Below are positions 43,438 through 52,301 of a stretch of 64,000 bases of DNA, in pieces. How positions within the stretch are numbered: the stretch's first letter is position 1; every line of letters starts with the position of its first letter. The stretch is from Mycobacterium sp. PO1 (lineage in GTDB: Bacteria; Actinomycetota; Actinomycetes; Mycobacteriales; Mycobacteriaceae), in NCBI RefSeq assembly GCF_017312405.1, contig NZ_BLTG01000021.1:62001-126000 (forward strand), written 5' to 3'. The translations under genes and the position numbers were made by a program. Below the pieces are notes generated by a model, which did not search any database, was not told where the DNA came from, and saw only the letters and a program-made list of their open reading frames with translations.

Positions 43438-44244
43438 GTGCGTGACGACGCCGACGCGGGCGCGGTGCGCCAGAGCCGCAACGGCTCGGTCCTGCGAATC
43501 ACCCTGGACCGGCCGTCCAGACGTAACTCGCTGAGCCACACCATGATCGACGAGCTCGTCGCCATCATGACCACCGCCGCCACCGATGACTCGTTGCGCG
43601 CGGTGTGCCTGACCGGGGCCGGCGGCGACTTCTGCGCCGGCGCCGACTGGGTGGCCACCAACAGCGAGGGGCGCCGCCCCAGGACCGGCGACCTCACCCG
43701 GCGGATCCCGCACACGGCCAACCGGCTCGTCGAGCTCGTCGCGACCATGCAGCTTCCGGTGGTGTGCCGGCTGCGCGGGTGGGCGGTCGGCCTGGGCGCC
43801 AATCTGGCCCTGGCCGCCGACTTCGCCGTCGCGGCAACCGAAGCCACGCTGTGGGAACCCTTCGTCGACCGCGGTTTCAGCCCGGACTCCGGGGCGAGCT
43901 GGCTGGTTCCGCGGCTGGCCGGGGTGAGCAGGGCCAAACGCATGCTGCTGCTGGGCGAGAAGGTCAACGGATCCGAGGCGGCGCAGTGGGGACTGATCCA
44001 CGACGCCGTCGCCGACGATGAGCTCGACACCGCCACCGACGAGCTGCTCGAGCGGCTGGCCTCCGGGCCCACGGTGGCGATCGGGCTGGCCAAGCAGGCC
44101 ATCAACTACGGCCTGCACGCCACACTGGGCCAGTCGATGGCCCATGAACTGGCCAGCCTCGAACTGAGCTGTCGGACCGCTGATTTCAAGGAGGGTCTGG
44201 CCGCTTTCCGGGACCGGCGCACACCGGACTTCCAAGGCAGATGA
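43438..44244 (+). CDS. Enoyl-CoA hydratase/isomerase family protein (first of three)
   Basis: A 268-residue crotonase with LTGAGGDFCAGADW and RLRGWAVGLGANLALAADFAVA oxyanion segments and FVDRGFSPDSGASWLVPR. GTG 43438 is preferred because GGAGAGG precedes it; an ATG at 43393 in the same frame would add an Arg-rich leader and cross the inverted repeat. The stop overlaps the next gene's ATG (ATGA). It is the first of three crotonase genes in a row followed by three CoA-ligase genes. Confidence 0.88.
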   Translation: MRDDADAGAVRQSRNGSVLRITLDRPSRRNSLSHTMIDELVAIMTTAATDDSLRAVCLTGAGGDFCAGADWVATNSEGRRPRTGDLTRRIPHTANRLVELVATMQLPVVCRLRGWAVGLGANLALAADFAVAATEATLWEPFVDRGFSPDSGASWLVPRLAGVSRAKRMLLLGEKVNGSEAAQWGLIHDAVADDELDTATDELLERLASGPTVAIGLAKQAINYGLHATLGQSMAHELASLELSCRTADFKEGLAAFRDRRTPDFQGR

Positions 44245-45074
44245 GCGAAGGACACCACGTGGGGACAGCCGAGAACTACGACACCATCACCTATGAGGTG
44301 ACCGGACACACCGCGACCATCACGTTGAATCGCCCACAGGCGCTCAACGCGCTGTCGCCACACATGATCACCGAGTTACGCGCTGCCTACGACGAAGCCG
44401 AGAGTGACGACGACATCTGGTTGATGATCGTCACCGGCAACGGCCGGGCGTTCTGCACCGGCGCCGACGTCACCGAGATCCCCGAGGACGGCAAGGTCAT
44501 CTACGAGCGGCCCTATCTGTCCACCTACGACCAGTGGGAGGCCCCGCAGGAGGGCACTCCCCCGTTTCGCCGGATGGCCAAGCCGGTACTGGCGGCCATC
44601 AACGGCATCTGCTGCGGCGCCGGCCTGGACTGGGTGACCACCGGTGACATCGTGATCGCCTCGGACAGGGCGACGTTCTTCGATCCGCACGTCAGTATCG
44701 GCCTGGTGGCCGCCCGGGAGATGGTGCGACTGGCCCGGGCATTGCCGCGCTCGGTGGCGTTGCGGATGGCGCTGACGGGCAAGCACGAACGGATGAACGC
44801 GCAGCGCGCCTACGAGCTCGGGATGATCACCGAGGTGGTCGAACACGAGCGGCTGCTCGAGCGGGCCCACGAGATCGCAGACCTCGTCAACTCCAACGCC
44901 CCGCTGGCCGTGCGCGGCACGCGGCTGGCCATCCACAAGACGCTGGACCTGCCGCTGCTGGAGGGGGAGATCCTCGCCGAGACGTTCCGCGAGCGGGTGG
45001 TGCGTACCGAGGACGCCCAGGAGGGTCCGCTGGCGTTCCGGGAGAAGCGGGCCCCGAATTGGCAGTGCCGGTAA
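44241..45074 (+). CDS. Enoyl-CoA hydratase/isomerase family protein (second of three)
   Basis: A 277-residue crotonase. Oxyanion segments are VTGNGRAFCTGADVTEI and INGICCGAGLDWVTTGDIVIA; HVSIGLVAAREMVRLARALPR follows, and the tail ends FREKRAPNWQC. It differs clearly from its neighbours, so it is not a recent duplication. The third crotonase starts 10 bases further on. Function within the pathway, hydration, isomerisation or C-C hydrolysis, cannot be decided from the motif alone. Confidence 0.9.
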   Translation: MSEGHHVGTAENYDTITYEVTGHTATITLNRPQALNALSPHMITELRAAYDEAESDDDIWLMIVTGNGRAFCTGADVTEIPEDGKVIYERPYLSTYDQWEAPQEGTPPFRRMAKPVLAAINGICCGAGLDWVTTGDIVIASDRATFFDPHVSIGLVAAREMVRLARALPRSVALRMALTGKHERMNAQRAYELGMITEVVEHERLLERAHEIADLVNSNAPLAVRGTRLAIHKTLDLPLLEGEILAETFRERVVRTEDAQEGPLAFREKRAPNWQCR

Positions 45075-45084
45075 GGGTTCACCG

Positions 45085-45867
45085 ATGGAGGACTTCGAAA
45101 CCGTACTGCTCGACCTGGACCACCGAGACCGGGTCGCGACGGTCACCCTGAACCGGCCGGAGGCGCTGAACTCGTTCAACCGCCGGATGTGCGAGGAAAT
45201 GCGGCGGGTCTGGCACCTGATCAAGGCCGACGAGGGCATCAACGCGGTGGTGCTGCGCGCCGCGGGCGAGCGCGCTTTCTCGGCTGGCCTGGACGTCAAG
45301 TCCAGGTACGGGCAGCCCGACATCGTGTGGAACCACGAGGATCCCGGCGAGCTGCTCAGCCCGAAGTGGCAGAAGATGTGGAAGCCGGTGGTCTGCGCGG
45401 TGCAGGGCATGTGCACCGCGGGCGCGCTGTATTTCGTCAACGAGGCCGACGTGGTGATCTGCTCCGACGGTGCGACGTTTTTCGACTCCCACGTCAGCGC
45501 CGGGCTGGTCTCGGCGCTCGAGCCGGTCGGGCTGATGCGCCGCGTCGGGCTCGGCGACACGCTGCGGATGGCGCTGATGGGCAACGACGAGCGGGTCGGC
45601 GCGCAGACCGCGCTGCGCATCGGGCTGGTCACCGAGGTGGTCGGCGAACAACAACTCTGGGACCGCGCCCACGACATCGCGGCGTGCATCGCCACCAAGC
45701 CGCCGACCGCCACCCAGGGCACCGTCAAGGCGATCTGGGAATCTCTCGACAAGCCCTACCGCGCGGCGATGGACCAGGGCCTGATCTACACCCGGCTGGG
45801 CAACCCGCTCGCCAAGGCCGAACTCGCCGAGCGGCCCATCCCGAAGTCGACACCCCGGATCCGCTGA
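45085..45867 (+). CDS. Enoyl-CoA hydratase/isomerase family protein (third of three)
   Basis: A 260-residue crotonase with LRAAGERAFSAGLDVKSRYG and VQGMCTAGALYFVNEADVVIC as oxyanion segments, then FFDSHVSAGLVSALEPVGLMRR. It resembles the second crotonase more than the first (shared FFD(P/S)HVS(I/A)GLV), so these two may be old duplicates. The stop shares its A with the ATG of the first ligase (TGATG), indicating coupled translation. Confidence 0.9.
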   Translation: MEDFETVLLDLDHRDRVATVTLNRPEALNSFNRRMCEEMRRVWHLIKADEGINAVVLRAAGERAFSAGLDVKSRYGQPDIVWNHEDPGELLSPKWQKMWKPVVCAVQGMCTAGALYFVNEADVVICSDGATFFDSHVSAGLVSALEPVGLMRRVGLGDTLRMALMGNDERVGAQTALRIGLVTEVVGEQQLWDRAHDIAACIATKPPTATQGTVKAIWESLDKPYRAAMDQGLIYTRLGNPLAKAELAERPIPKSTPRIR

Positions 45868-47309
45868 TGGGCCACCCCCTGTCGCGACGCATCGACGCGG
45901 TGCTCGACCTCGACCCCGCCGCGCGGGCCCTCGAATTCGACGGCCGGTGGCACACCTTCGCCGAGGTGGCCACCCTCGCCCGCAGGGTGGCGGCACTGGC
46001 CGGCCGGGGCCGGGTCGGGATCATGCTGCGCAACGAGCCCGCCCACGTCGCAGCCCTGCTCGGGGTGCTCTCGACGGGAGGAACCGTGGTGGCGATCAAC
46101 CCGGGCCGCGGCGACGAGCGGACCCGCGCGGACATCGAGGCGTTGCGGCTGCCGGTGCTCGTCGGCCTGGCCGGTGACCTGACCGCGCTGGCCGGCGAGT
46201 CCGCCGCGACCAGGATCGCCATCAGCGATCTACAGACCCCACCCGAGGTCGGTGAAGGCACCGCGCCCGACGACCCCGGCCGGCCCGGCGTCGCGGTGTC
46301 GATGCTGACCAGCGGAACCACCGGCCCGCCCAAACGGGTCGACCTGACCTACGACATGTTGGCCCGCAGCGTCATCGGCGCCGATCCGGAGCAGGCCGAC
46401 GCACCGACGCGGGTGCGCAGCGGCGTCGCCATCGTCAACGCTCCGCTGGTACACGTCGGCGGGGTGTTCCGGGTGCTGCTGTGCATCGCCGAAGCCCGGC
46501 CGTTCGTGCTGTTGCGTCGGTTCGAACTGGACCCGTGGGCGCGCGCGGTGCGCGAGTACCGGCCCCGCGCAGTGTCGCTGGTCCCGGCCGCACTGCGGAT
46601 GGTGTTGCACTCGGATCTGACCCGCGCCGACCTCGCCGGGGTCAGCGCGGTCACCTCGGGAACCGCACCGCTGTCGGCCGACGATGCCGACGCGTTCACC
46701 GAGAAATTCGGCATTCCCGTGCTGACCTCCTACGCGGCAACGGAATTCGGTGGTGGCGTGGCCGGCTGGACCCCGGCCGACCACCGGGATCACTGGCAGG
46801 CCAAACGAGGCAGTGTCGGGCGCGCCAACCCTGGCGCACAGCTGCGGGTCGTCGACCCCGACACCGGTGCGCCGCTCGGGCCCGACGAGCCAGGGCTCCT
46901 GGAGGTCATCCCTGCGCAGTTCGGCCCGGATGCCGGATGGCTGCGCACCACCGACATCGCCCGCATCGACGCCGACGGATTCCTGTGGATTCTCGGGCGG
47001 TCCGATCAGGCGATCATCCGGGGCGGCTTCAAGGTGATGCCGGACGACGTGCGCGCGGCGCTGGAGCAGCATCCCGCAGTCACCGGCGCCGCTGTGGTCG
47101 GGCAGCCTGACCCGCGACTCGGAGAGACGCCGGTGGCGCTGGTCGAACTACGAGCCGACGCCTCCGTCGACGACCTGATCGACTTCCTGCACACCCGGCT
47201 GGCGCGTTACGAGGTCCCCACCGAGATCATGGTGGTCGACTCCCTCCCCCGAACCCCTTCGGGCAAGCCCGACCTGACCGCCGTACGGTCACACCTCGCC
47301 CGGGTGTGA
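45867..47309 (+). CDS. AMP-forming acyl-CoA ligase (first of three)
   Basis: A 480-residue adenylate-forming enzyme, at the short end for CoA ligases. The P-loop is TSGTTGPPKRV, with Arg where Gly is common; SYAATEFGGG, RTTDIARIDADGFLWILGRSD and the A10 lysine RTPSGKPDL are present. The start ATG overlaps the crotonase stop. The following ligase begins inside its last codons (GTGA). Three ligases in one operon probably activate different acids or different ring-opened intermediates. Confidence 0.9.
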   Translation: MGHPLSRRIDAVLDLDPAARALEFDGRWHTFAEVATLARRVAALAGRGRVGIMLRNEPAHVAALLGVLSTGGTVVAINPGRGDERTRADIEALRLPVLVGLAGDLTALAGESAATRIAISDLQTPPEVGEGTAPDDPGRPGVAVSMLTSGTTGPPKRVDLTYDMLARSVIGADPEQADAPTRVRSGVAIVNAPLVHVGGVFRVLLCIAEARPFVLLRRFELDPWARAVREYRPRAVSLVPAALRMVLHSDLTRADLAGVSAVTSGTAPLSADDADAFTEKFGIPVLTSYAATEFGGGVAGWTPADHRDHWQAKRGSVGRANPGAQLRVVDPDTGAPLGPDEPGLLEVIPAQFGPDAGWLRTTDIARIDADGFLWILGRSDQAIIRGGFKVMPDDVRAALEQHPAVTGAAVVGQPDPRLGETPVALVELRADASVDDLIDFLHTRLARYEVPTEIMVVDSLPRTPSGKPDLTAVRSHLARV

Positions 47310-48877
47310 CGCGCATGGTCCCGGCTGAAGTGACAATCCCTGCGCTGCTGCACGCCCGGGCCGGCCTCGGCGACAAGGCACTGCTCGTGTGTGACGACGA
47401 GCGCCTCAGCTACACCCAGGCAACCGCCCGCTCATCGGCGTTGGCGGCGCGACTGATCGCGCTCGGGGTCGGCAAGGGCACCCACGTCGGTCTGCTGTAC
47501 CCCAACGGGGCACAGTTCGTGGTCGCGATGCTGGCAGCCGCCCGGATCGGCGCGGTGGTGGTGCCGTTCTCGACCTTCAGCACCGCTCCGGAACTGCGGG
47601 CCCAGCTCCTCCACAGCGATGTGGCGGTGCTGCTGGCGACAAGGTCCCATCGTTCGCACCACTACGTGCAGCGGCTGACCGAGGCGCTCGGCGAGGCGCT
47701 GCCGGCGCCCGGCCCGATCATGAGCGCGGTGGTGCCGGCGCTGCGCCACATCGTGTTCACCGAGGACGTGTCGGAAATGCCGGGCGGCGACCACGCCGCG
47801 GTGGCGGCGCTCGAAGACGACGTCGATGGATGTGATGTGCTCTCGGTGATCTACACGTCGGGCTCCACCAGCGCCCCCAAGGGCGTCGTGCACACACACG
47901 AGGCTCTGCTGGCCCATCAACACAACCTCAACACGATCCGCCGGTTCCAGGGTGAGGACCGCCTGTTCTGCAACTCGCCGTTCTTCTGGATCGGCGGGTT
48001 CGCGTTCGGGTTGCTGGCCACCATGGTCGCCGGGGCCACGCTGGTCTGCTCCACGGCCACCGACGCGGCGGTGACACTGGACCTGATCGAGTCCGAGAAG
48101 CCAACCCTCACCAATGGTTTCGTCGGTGGCATCGCACACCTCACCCGGCACCCGAGCTTCCCGGCACGGGACCTGAGCTCGATGCGGCGCGGCAACCTGT
48201 ACCCCATCATGTCGCCCGACGTCCGCCCCGCCGATCCACAGCTGCGTCACAACATGCTCGGCATGACCGAGGCCGGCAGCGTGGTGCTCATCAGCGGAGA
48301 CGAGTCCGACCAGCCCGAATCCCGGCGCGGTGGCTACGGATGCCCCGCCCCCGGATTCGAGACCCGGGTCGTCGACCCCGACACCGGTGCGGAGGCCTCC
48401 GCGGGAGAACTGTTGCTTCGAGGGCCGTTTCTGATGGAGGGCTACCACGGCCGACGTCGCGAGGACTGCTTCGACCCCGACGGCTGGTTCCACACCGGGG
48501 ACCTCGTGCGCCGCGACGACGACGGGCTGTTCTACTTCCTCGGGCGTGCCGGTTCGATGATCAAGACATCCGGGGCGAATGTGGCGCCCTCAGAGGTGGA
48601 GAACGCACTGACCGAAGTCTGTGAGGCGCTCGGTGTCGAAGCCACCGTCCACGTTCTCGGCCTCGACCACCCGGAGCGCGGTCAGGTCGTCGCCGCGGTG
48701 ATCGCCACCGACGGCGGACACCCGGTCGATGAGAGTCGGCTGCGCGAAGAGCTCCGCACCCGGCTGTCCAGCTACAAGATCCCGCGCCGGTTCGCCATCA
48801 TCCGGCGCGCCGACCTCCCGTTGCGCTCCAGCGGCAAGGTGGATCTCGCCGCACTGGCAGGGCTGTTCGATGTCTGA
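47306..48877 (+). CDS. AMP-forming acyl-CoA ligase (second of three)
   Basis: A 523-residue ligase with P-loop YTSGSTSAPKGVVHTHEAL, LGMTEAG, WFHTGDLVRRDDDGLFYFLG and the A10 lysine RSSGKVDLAAL. The GTG 47306 overlaps the previous stop; an ATG at 47315 is an alternative. The SPFFWIGGFAFGLLATMVAG segment is closely repeated in the third ligase (PFFWVGGFAGGLLSALVAG), indicating tandem duplication of these two. It overlaps the third gene by eight bases. Confidence 0.92.
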   Translation: MTRMVPAEVTIPALLHARAGLGDKALLVCDDERLSYTQATARSSALAARLIALGVGKGTHVGLLYPNGAQFVVAMLAAARIGAVVVPFSTFSTAPELRAQLLHSDVAVLLATRSHRSHHYVQRLTEALGEALPAPGPIMSAVVPALRHIVFTEDVSEMPGGDHAAVAALEDDVDGCDVLSVIYTSGSTSAPKGVVHTHEALLAHQHNLNTIRRFQGEDRLFCNSPFFWIGGFAFGLLATMVAGATLVCSTATDAAVTLDLIESEKPTLTNGFVGGIAHLTRHPSFPARDLSSMRRGNLYPIMSPDVRPADPQLRHNMLGMTEAGSVVLISGDESDQPESRRGGYGCPAPGFETRVVDPDTGAEASAGELLLRGPFLMEGYHGRRREDCFDPDGWFHTGDLVRRDDDGLFYFLGRAGSMIKTSGANVAPSEVENALTEVCEALGVEATVHVLGLDHPERGQVVAAVIATDGGHPVDESRLREELRTRLSSYKIPRRFAIIRRADLPLRSSGKVDLAALAGLFDV

Positions 48878-50390
48878 CACGATCGACGCCCTGCTGCGCG
48901 ATGCAGCCCGCCGCCACCCCGCCAAGGACGCCGTCGTGGACCCCGGGGAGCGGCTCACCTACCGCGAGCTCGACATCCAGACCCTCGAACTGGCCGCCGC
49001 GTTCCTCGACGCCGGTATCGACAAGGGCTGCCGGATCGGTCTGCTGATGCCCAACGGCGTCTCCTGGGCCCGGATCGCGTTCGCGCTGACCAGGATCGGC
49101 GCCGTGCTGGTTCCGCTGAGCACCTTGTTCACCGCGCCGGAGTTGAGCGCGGCGCTCCGGACCGCGGCCGTGCAGCACCTGATCGCGGTCGACGAGTTCC
49201 GGGGGCGGCATTATCTGGACGACCTGCCGCCGGTCGGCGAGCTGCCCGCGCTGCGGGCCGTGCACTCTGCTGCGGCGCTGCCCGCCACGACAGGCGCGCC
49301 CGCACACCGGGTCGCGGACGTGCTGGCGCGGACCGTGCGCCCGGCCGACCCGCTGGCCATCCTGTTCACCTCGGGCAGCAGCGGCGCCCCCAAGGGGGTC
49401 CGGCACTCGCACGGCAACGCCGTCGATGCGGTGCGGTCAGGCCTGGCGGCCCGCTGCGTGGACGCCGACACCCGGCTGTACCTGCCGATGCCGTTCTTCT
49501 GGGTCGGCGGATTCGCCGGCGGCCTGTTGTCGGCGCTGGTAGCGGGCGCCACCCTGGTGACCGAGGCGGTGCCCGAACCGGATTCGACGTTGCGGTTGCT
49601 GGCCGCCGAACGGGTGACGCTGTTCCGCGGCTGGCCGGACCAGGCCGAGGCGTTGGCCCGACACCGCGACCTGGCCGGCGCGGCGACAGCCGACCTCAGC
49701 GCGTTGAAGCCCGGCAGCCTCGACGCGCTGCTTCCCGCAGGCGAGCGCTCCCGGCCGGGGTCCAGGGCCCGGCTGTTCGGAATGACCGAGTCGTTCGGCC
49801 CGTACTGTGGCTACCCGGCCGACACCGACATGCCCGAATCCGCCTGGGGCAGCTGTGGAAAGCCGTTCGACGGGATGACGGTGCGGGTAGTCGACCCCGA
49901 CACCGGCACGCCGGTGGCCACCGGCGAATCCGGGATGATCCAGATCCGGGGACCCCACGTGATGCGGGGCATCTGCCGGCGCAGCAGGACCGACGTCTTC
50001 ACGCCCGACGGTTATTACCCCACCGGCGATCTCGGCCACCTCGACGCCGACGGCTTCCTGTTCTTCGACGGCCGGGCGGACGACATGTTCAAGGTCAGCG
50101 GAGCCACGGTGTATCCGAGCGAGGTCGAGCGGGCGTTGCGCGGCCTGCCCGGTGTCCGCGCGGCGTTCGTGACCAACGTCGCGGGCCCGGCCGGTGGGCG
50201 GGTCGGCGCCGCCGTCGTGTGCGACGCACCGACGACCGTCGCGGACCTGCGCGCCGCAGCCAGGGCGGTGCTCAGCACCTTCAAGGTGCCCACGGTGTGG
50301 ACGCTGCTCGACGACGAGGATGGGGTGCCCCGCGGGGCAACCGGAAAGGTCGACGCGGCCCGGTTGCGGGCGATGCTTCTGCTCAGATGA
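48870..50390 (+). CDS. AMP-forming acyl-CoA ligase (third of three)
   Basis: A 506-residue ligase. P-loop FTSGSSGAPKGVRHSHGN, FGMTESFGPYC, YYPTGDLGHLDADGFLFFDG and A10 lysine ATGKVDAARL are present. ATG 48870 lies eight bases inside the previous gene and gives the family N-terminus; longer in-frame starts fall deep in the upstream gene. The end overlaps the convergent CoA transferase by eight bases. It closes the six-gene operon of three crotonases and three ligases. Confidence 0.92.
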   Translation: MSDTIDALLRDAARRHPAKDAVVDPGERLTYRELDIQTLELAAAFLDAGIDKGCRIGLLMPNGVSWARIAFALTRIGAVLVPLSTLFTAPELSAALRTAAVQHLIAVDEFRGRHYLDDLPPVGELPALRAVHSAAALPATTGAPAHRVADVLARTVRPADPLAILFTSGSSGAPKGVRHSHGNAVDAVRSGLAARCVDADTRLYLPMPFFWVGGFAGGLLSALVAGATLVTEAVPEPDSTLRLLAAERVTLFRGWPDQAEALARHRDLAGAATADLSALKPGSLDALLPAGERSRPGSRARLFGMTESFGPYCGYPADTDMPESAWGSCGKPFDGMTVRVVDPDTGTPVATGESGMIQIRGPHVMRGICRRSRTDVFTPDGYYPTGDLGHLDADGFLFFDGRADDMFKVSGATVYPSEVERALRGLPGVRAAFVTNVAGPAGGRVGAAVVCDAPTTVADLRAAARAVLSTFKVPTVWTLLDDEDGVPRGATGKVDAARLRAMLLLR

Positions 50391-51567
50391 CCTGGCGGGT
50401 GCGCAGGCCGGCGATGTCGGCGTCGGAATAGCCCGCCTCGCGGAGCACCTCGTCGGAGTGCTCCCCCAGCAGGGGTGCACGCCTGCGGATCTCACCCGGG
50501 GTCTGCGAGAGCCGGAACGGCGTCTCGATGATCGGCACGTCGTGCGCGGCGCCGGGGAAGTCGACCCGCTTGAGGTATCCCATCGCCGCGACGTGCGGGT
50601 CGTCGAGGACATCGGCGGTGGAGTGCATCGGCGCGGCCGGCAGCTTCGCCGACTCGAGCAGTCCGAGGACCTCGGCCTTGGTCTTGTCCGCGCACCACCG
50701 ACTCATGATGTCGTTGAGTTCGTCACCGTGACGCCACCGCAGGTCGTCGTCGGCGAACCTGGGGTCATCGGCGAGTTCGGGGCGCCCGACCAACCGGCAC
50801 CACCGCCTGAACATGGGCTGACCGGCCACCTGCAGAAGTACCCACCCGCCGTCGCGGGTGGGATACAGATCGCAGGGCGCCACGGACGTGCCCTGGTTGG
50901 CCATGCGGGGCTTGTCGGTTCCCAGCAGGTCACGTTCGATCAGGAAGGCGTTGGACAGCATCAGCGCGGTGGGTAGCAATGCTCCTTCGACATGCTGACC
51001 CACCCCGGTGCGGTCGCGGTGATACAGCGCCATCATCACGCCGATGGTCATCGTCAGCGCCGTGCCGAAGTCGGCGTACGGGACCACCGTGCGAATGGGT
51101 CGGTCCGGCAGCCCCTGACGGTAGGTCGCCCCCGACATGACTTGTCCTGCCCCGTCGAACCCGATGCGGTCGCTGTAAGGACCGCCCTCGCCGTAAGCGG
51201 TGGCGCTGGCCAGGATGATGTCCGGCTTGACCGCGCGCAGCGAGTCGTAATCCAGCCCACTGGCCCGCATGCTCGCGGCAGGCATGTTGGCGATGACCAT
51301 GTCGGCGCCGGCCACCAGCCGACGGGTTACCGTCCTGCCCTCGTCGGTCGTGGTGTCCAGCGTCAGCGAGCGCTTGTTGCGATTGCACTGCAGAAAGGTT
51401 GCGCCTTCGCCGGTCTCGGTGACCGACTGCACCCACCGATCTTCCCCACCGTCCCGCTTCTCGACGCGGATGACGTCGGCGCCCATGTCGGCCAACAGGG
51501 CCGAACACCACGGCGCGGCGATGAAGCGGCCGAAATCCAGCACCCGTAACCCGTCGAGGACCCGCAT
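50383..51567 (-). CDS. CaiB/BaiF family (family III) CoA transferase
   Basis: A 394-residue family III CoA transferase. LRVLDFGRFIAAPWCSALLA, MGADVIRVEKRDGGEDRW, RNKRSLTLD and ASATAYGEGGPYSDRIGFD (probable catalytic Asp) mark the family. ATG 51567 is preferred because GAGGAGGGG lies ten bases before it; ATG 51591 upstream would place that ribosome site inside the gene. It overlaps the third ligase convergently by eight bases and lies 61 bases after a GntR gene on the same strand. Confidence 0.9.
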   Translation of the reverse strand: MRVLDGLRVLDFGRFIAAPWCSALLADMGADVIRVEKRDGGEDRWVQSVTETGEGATFLQCNRNKRSLTLDTTTDEGRTVTRRLVAGADMVIANMPAASMRASGLDYDSLRAVKPDIILASATAYGEGGPYSDRIGFDGAGQVMSGATYRQGLPDRPIRTVVPYADFGTALTMTIGVMMALYHRDRTGVGQHVEGALLPTALMLSNAFLIERDLLGTDKPRMANQGTSVAPCDLYPTRDGGWVLLQVAGQPMFRRWCRLVGRPELADDPRFADDDLRWRHGDELNDIMSRWCADKTKAEVLGLLESAKLPAAPMHSTADVLDDPHVAAMGYLKRVDFPGAAHDVPIIETPFRLSQTPGEIRRRAPLLGEHSDEVLREAGYSDADIAGLRTRQVI

Positions 51568-51628
51568 CGACGCTTTCCCCTCCTCGGTCATCGCGCCGCG
51601 ACCGTGCGGGTGGGCGGCGACACCGACA

Positions 51629-52297
51629 TCACTCGATCACGCCGCGGCGGGTCAGGTGGGCGATCAACGGCTCGGCTCCGGCGGCCAGATGCTCCGACAT
51701 CGCGCTGCGCGCCGCAGACTCGTCGCGAGCGCGGAGCGCGGACAGGATGTGGCGGTGGTGGGCGTTGGACTTCTCGGGCCACCCACTGATGGCGGGAAAC
51801 AGCGATTCCGGCGCGTAGCGGGTGATTTGCGACATCAGTTGGGCCAGCTTCGGCGAATCTGCGGCCACGTTGATCGCCCGGTGGAACTCGTGGTTCAGCC
51901 GTACCGCGCGTTCCCCGTCGTCGGCGGCGTAGGCACGCTCCAACTCGTTCTGGATCTGCTCGAGCTCGCGCAACTGGGCTTCCGTGATACCGAGCGCCGC
52001 CCTGGCCGTCAGTTCCCCGCCGAGGTAGGCCTGCACGTTCGACACGTCGGTGACGTCGCGGTGCGTCACCGGACGCACCACGAAACCGCGGCGGGGTTGC
52101 TGCTCGAGCAACCCTTCTGCCTTGAGTTCGAACAGCGCCTCGCGCACCGGGGTGACGCTGACACCCAGCTCCGCGGCGAGCTGGTCCAGACGCACGTAGG
52201 CCCCGGCTGCGTAGAACCCGTCGAAGATCCGCCGACGGACAAAGCGTGCAACATCCTCGGCAAGCTGCGGACGCACGGCGAAATCGGGGACGCTCAT
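51629..52297 (-). CDS. GntR-family (FCD type) transcriptional regulator
   Basis: A 222-residue regulator: winged helix VARFVRRRIFDGFYAAGAYV, DQLAAELGVSVTPVREALFE, GLLEQQPRRGFVVRPV, then FCD helices (ARAALGITEAQLRELEQIQN, LNHEFHRAINVAADSPKLA, HHRHILSALRARDESAA). It is the third GntR in the window. It lies between the acyl-CoA dehydrogenase upstream and the CoA transferase downstream on the same strand, and probably governs the operon that starts near 55470. Confidence 0.92.
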   Translation of the reverse strand: MSVPDFAVRPQLAEDVARFVRRRIFDGFYAAGAYVRLDQLAAELGVSVTPVREALFELKAEGLLEQQPRRGFVVRPVTHRDVTDVSNVQAYLGGELTARAALGITEAQLRELEQIQNELERAYAADDGERAVRLNHEFHRAINVAADSPKLAQLMSQITRYAPESLFPAISGWPEKSNAHHRHILSALRARDESAARSAMSEHLAAGAEPLIAHLTRRGVIE

Positions 52298-52301
52298 CCC
52301 G

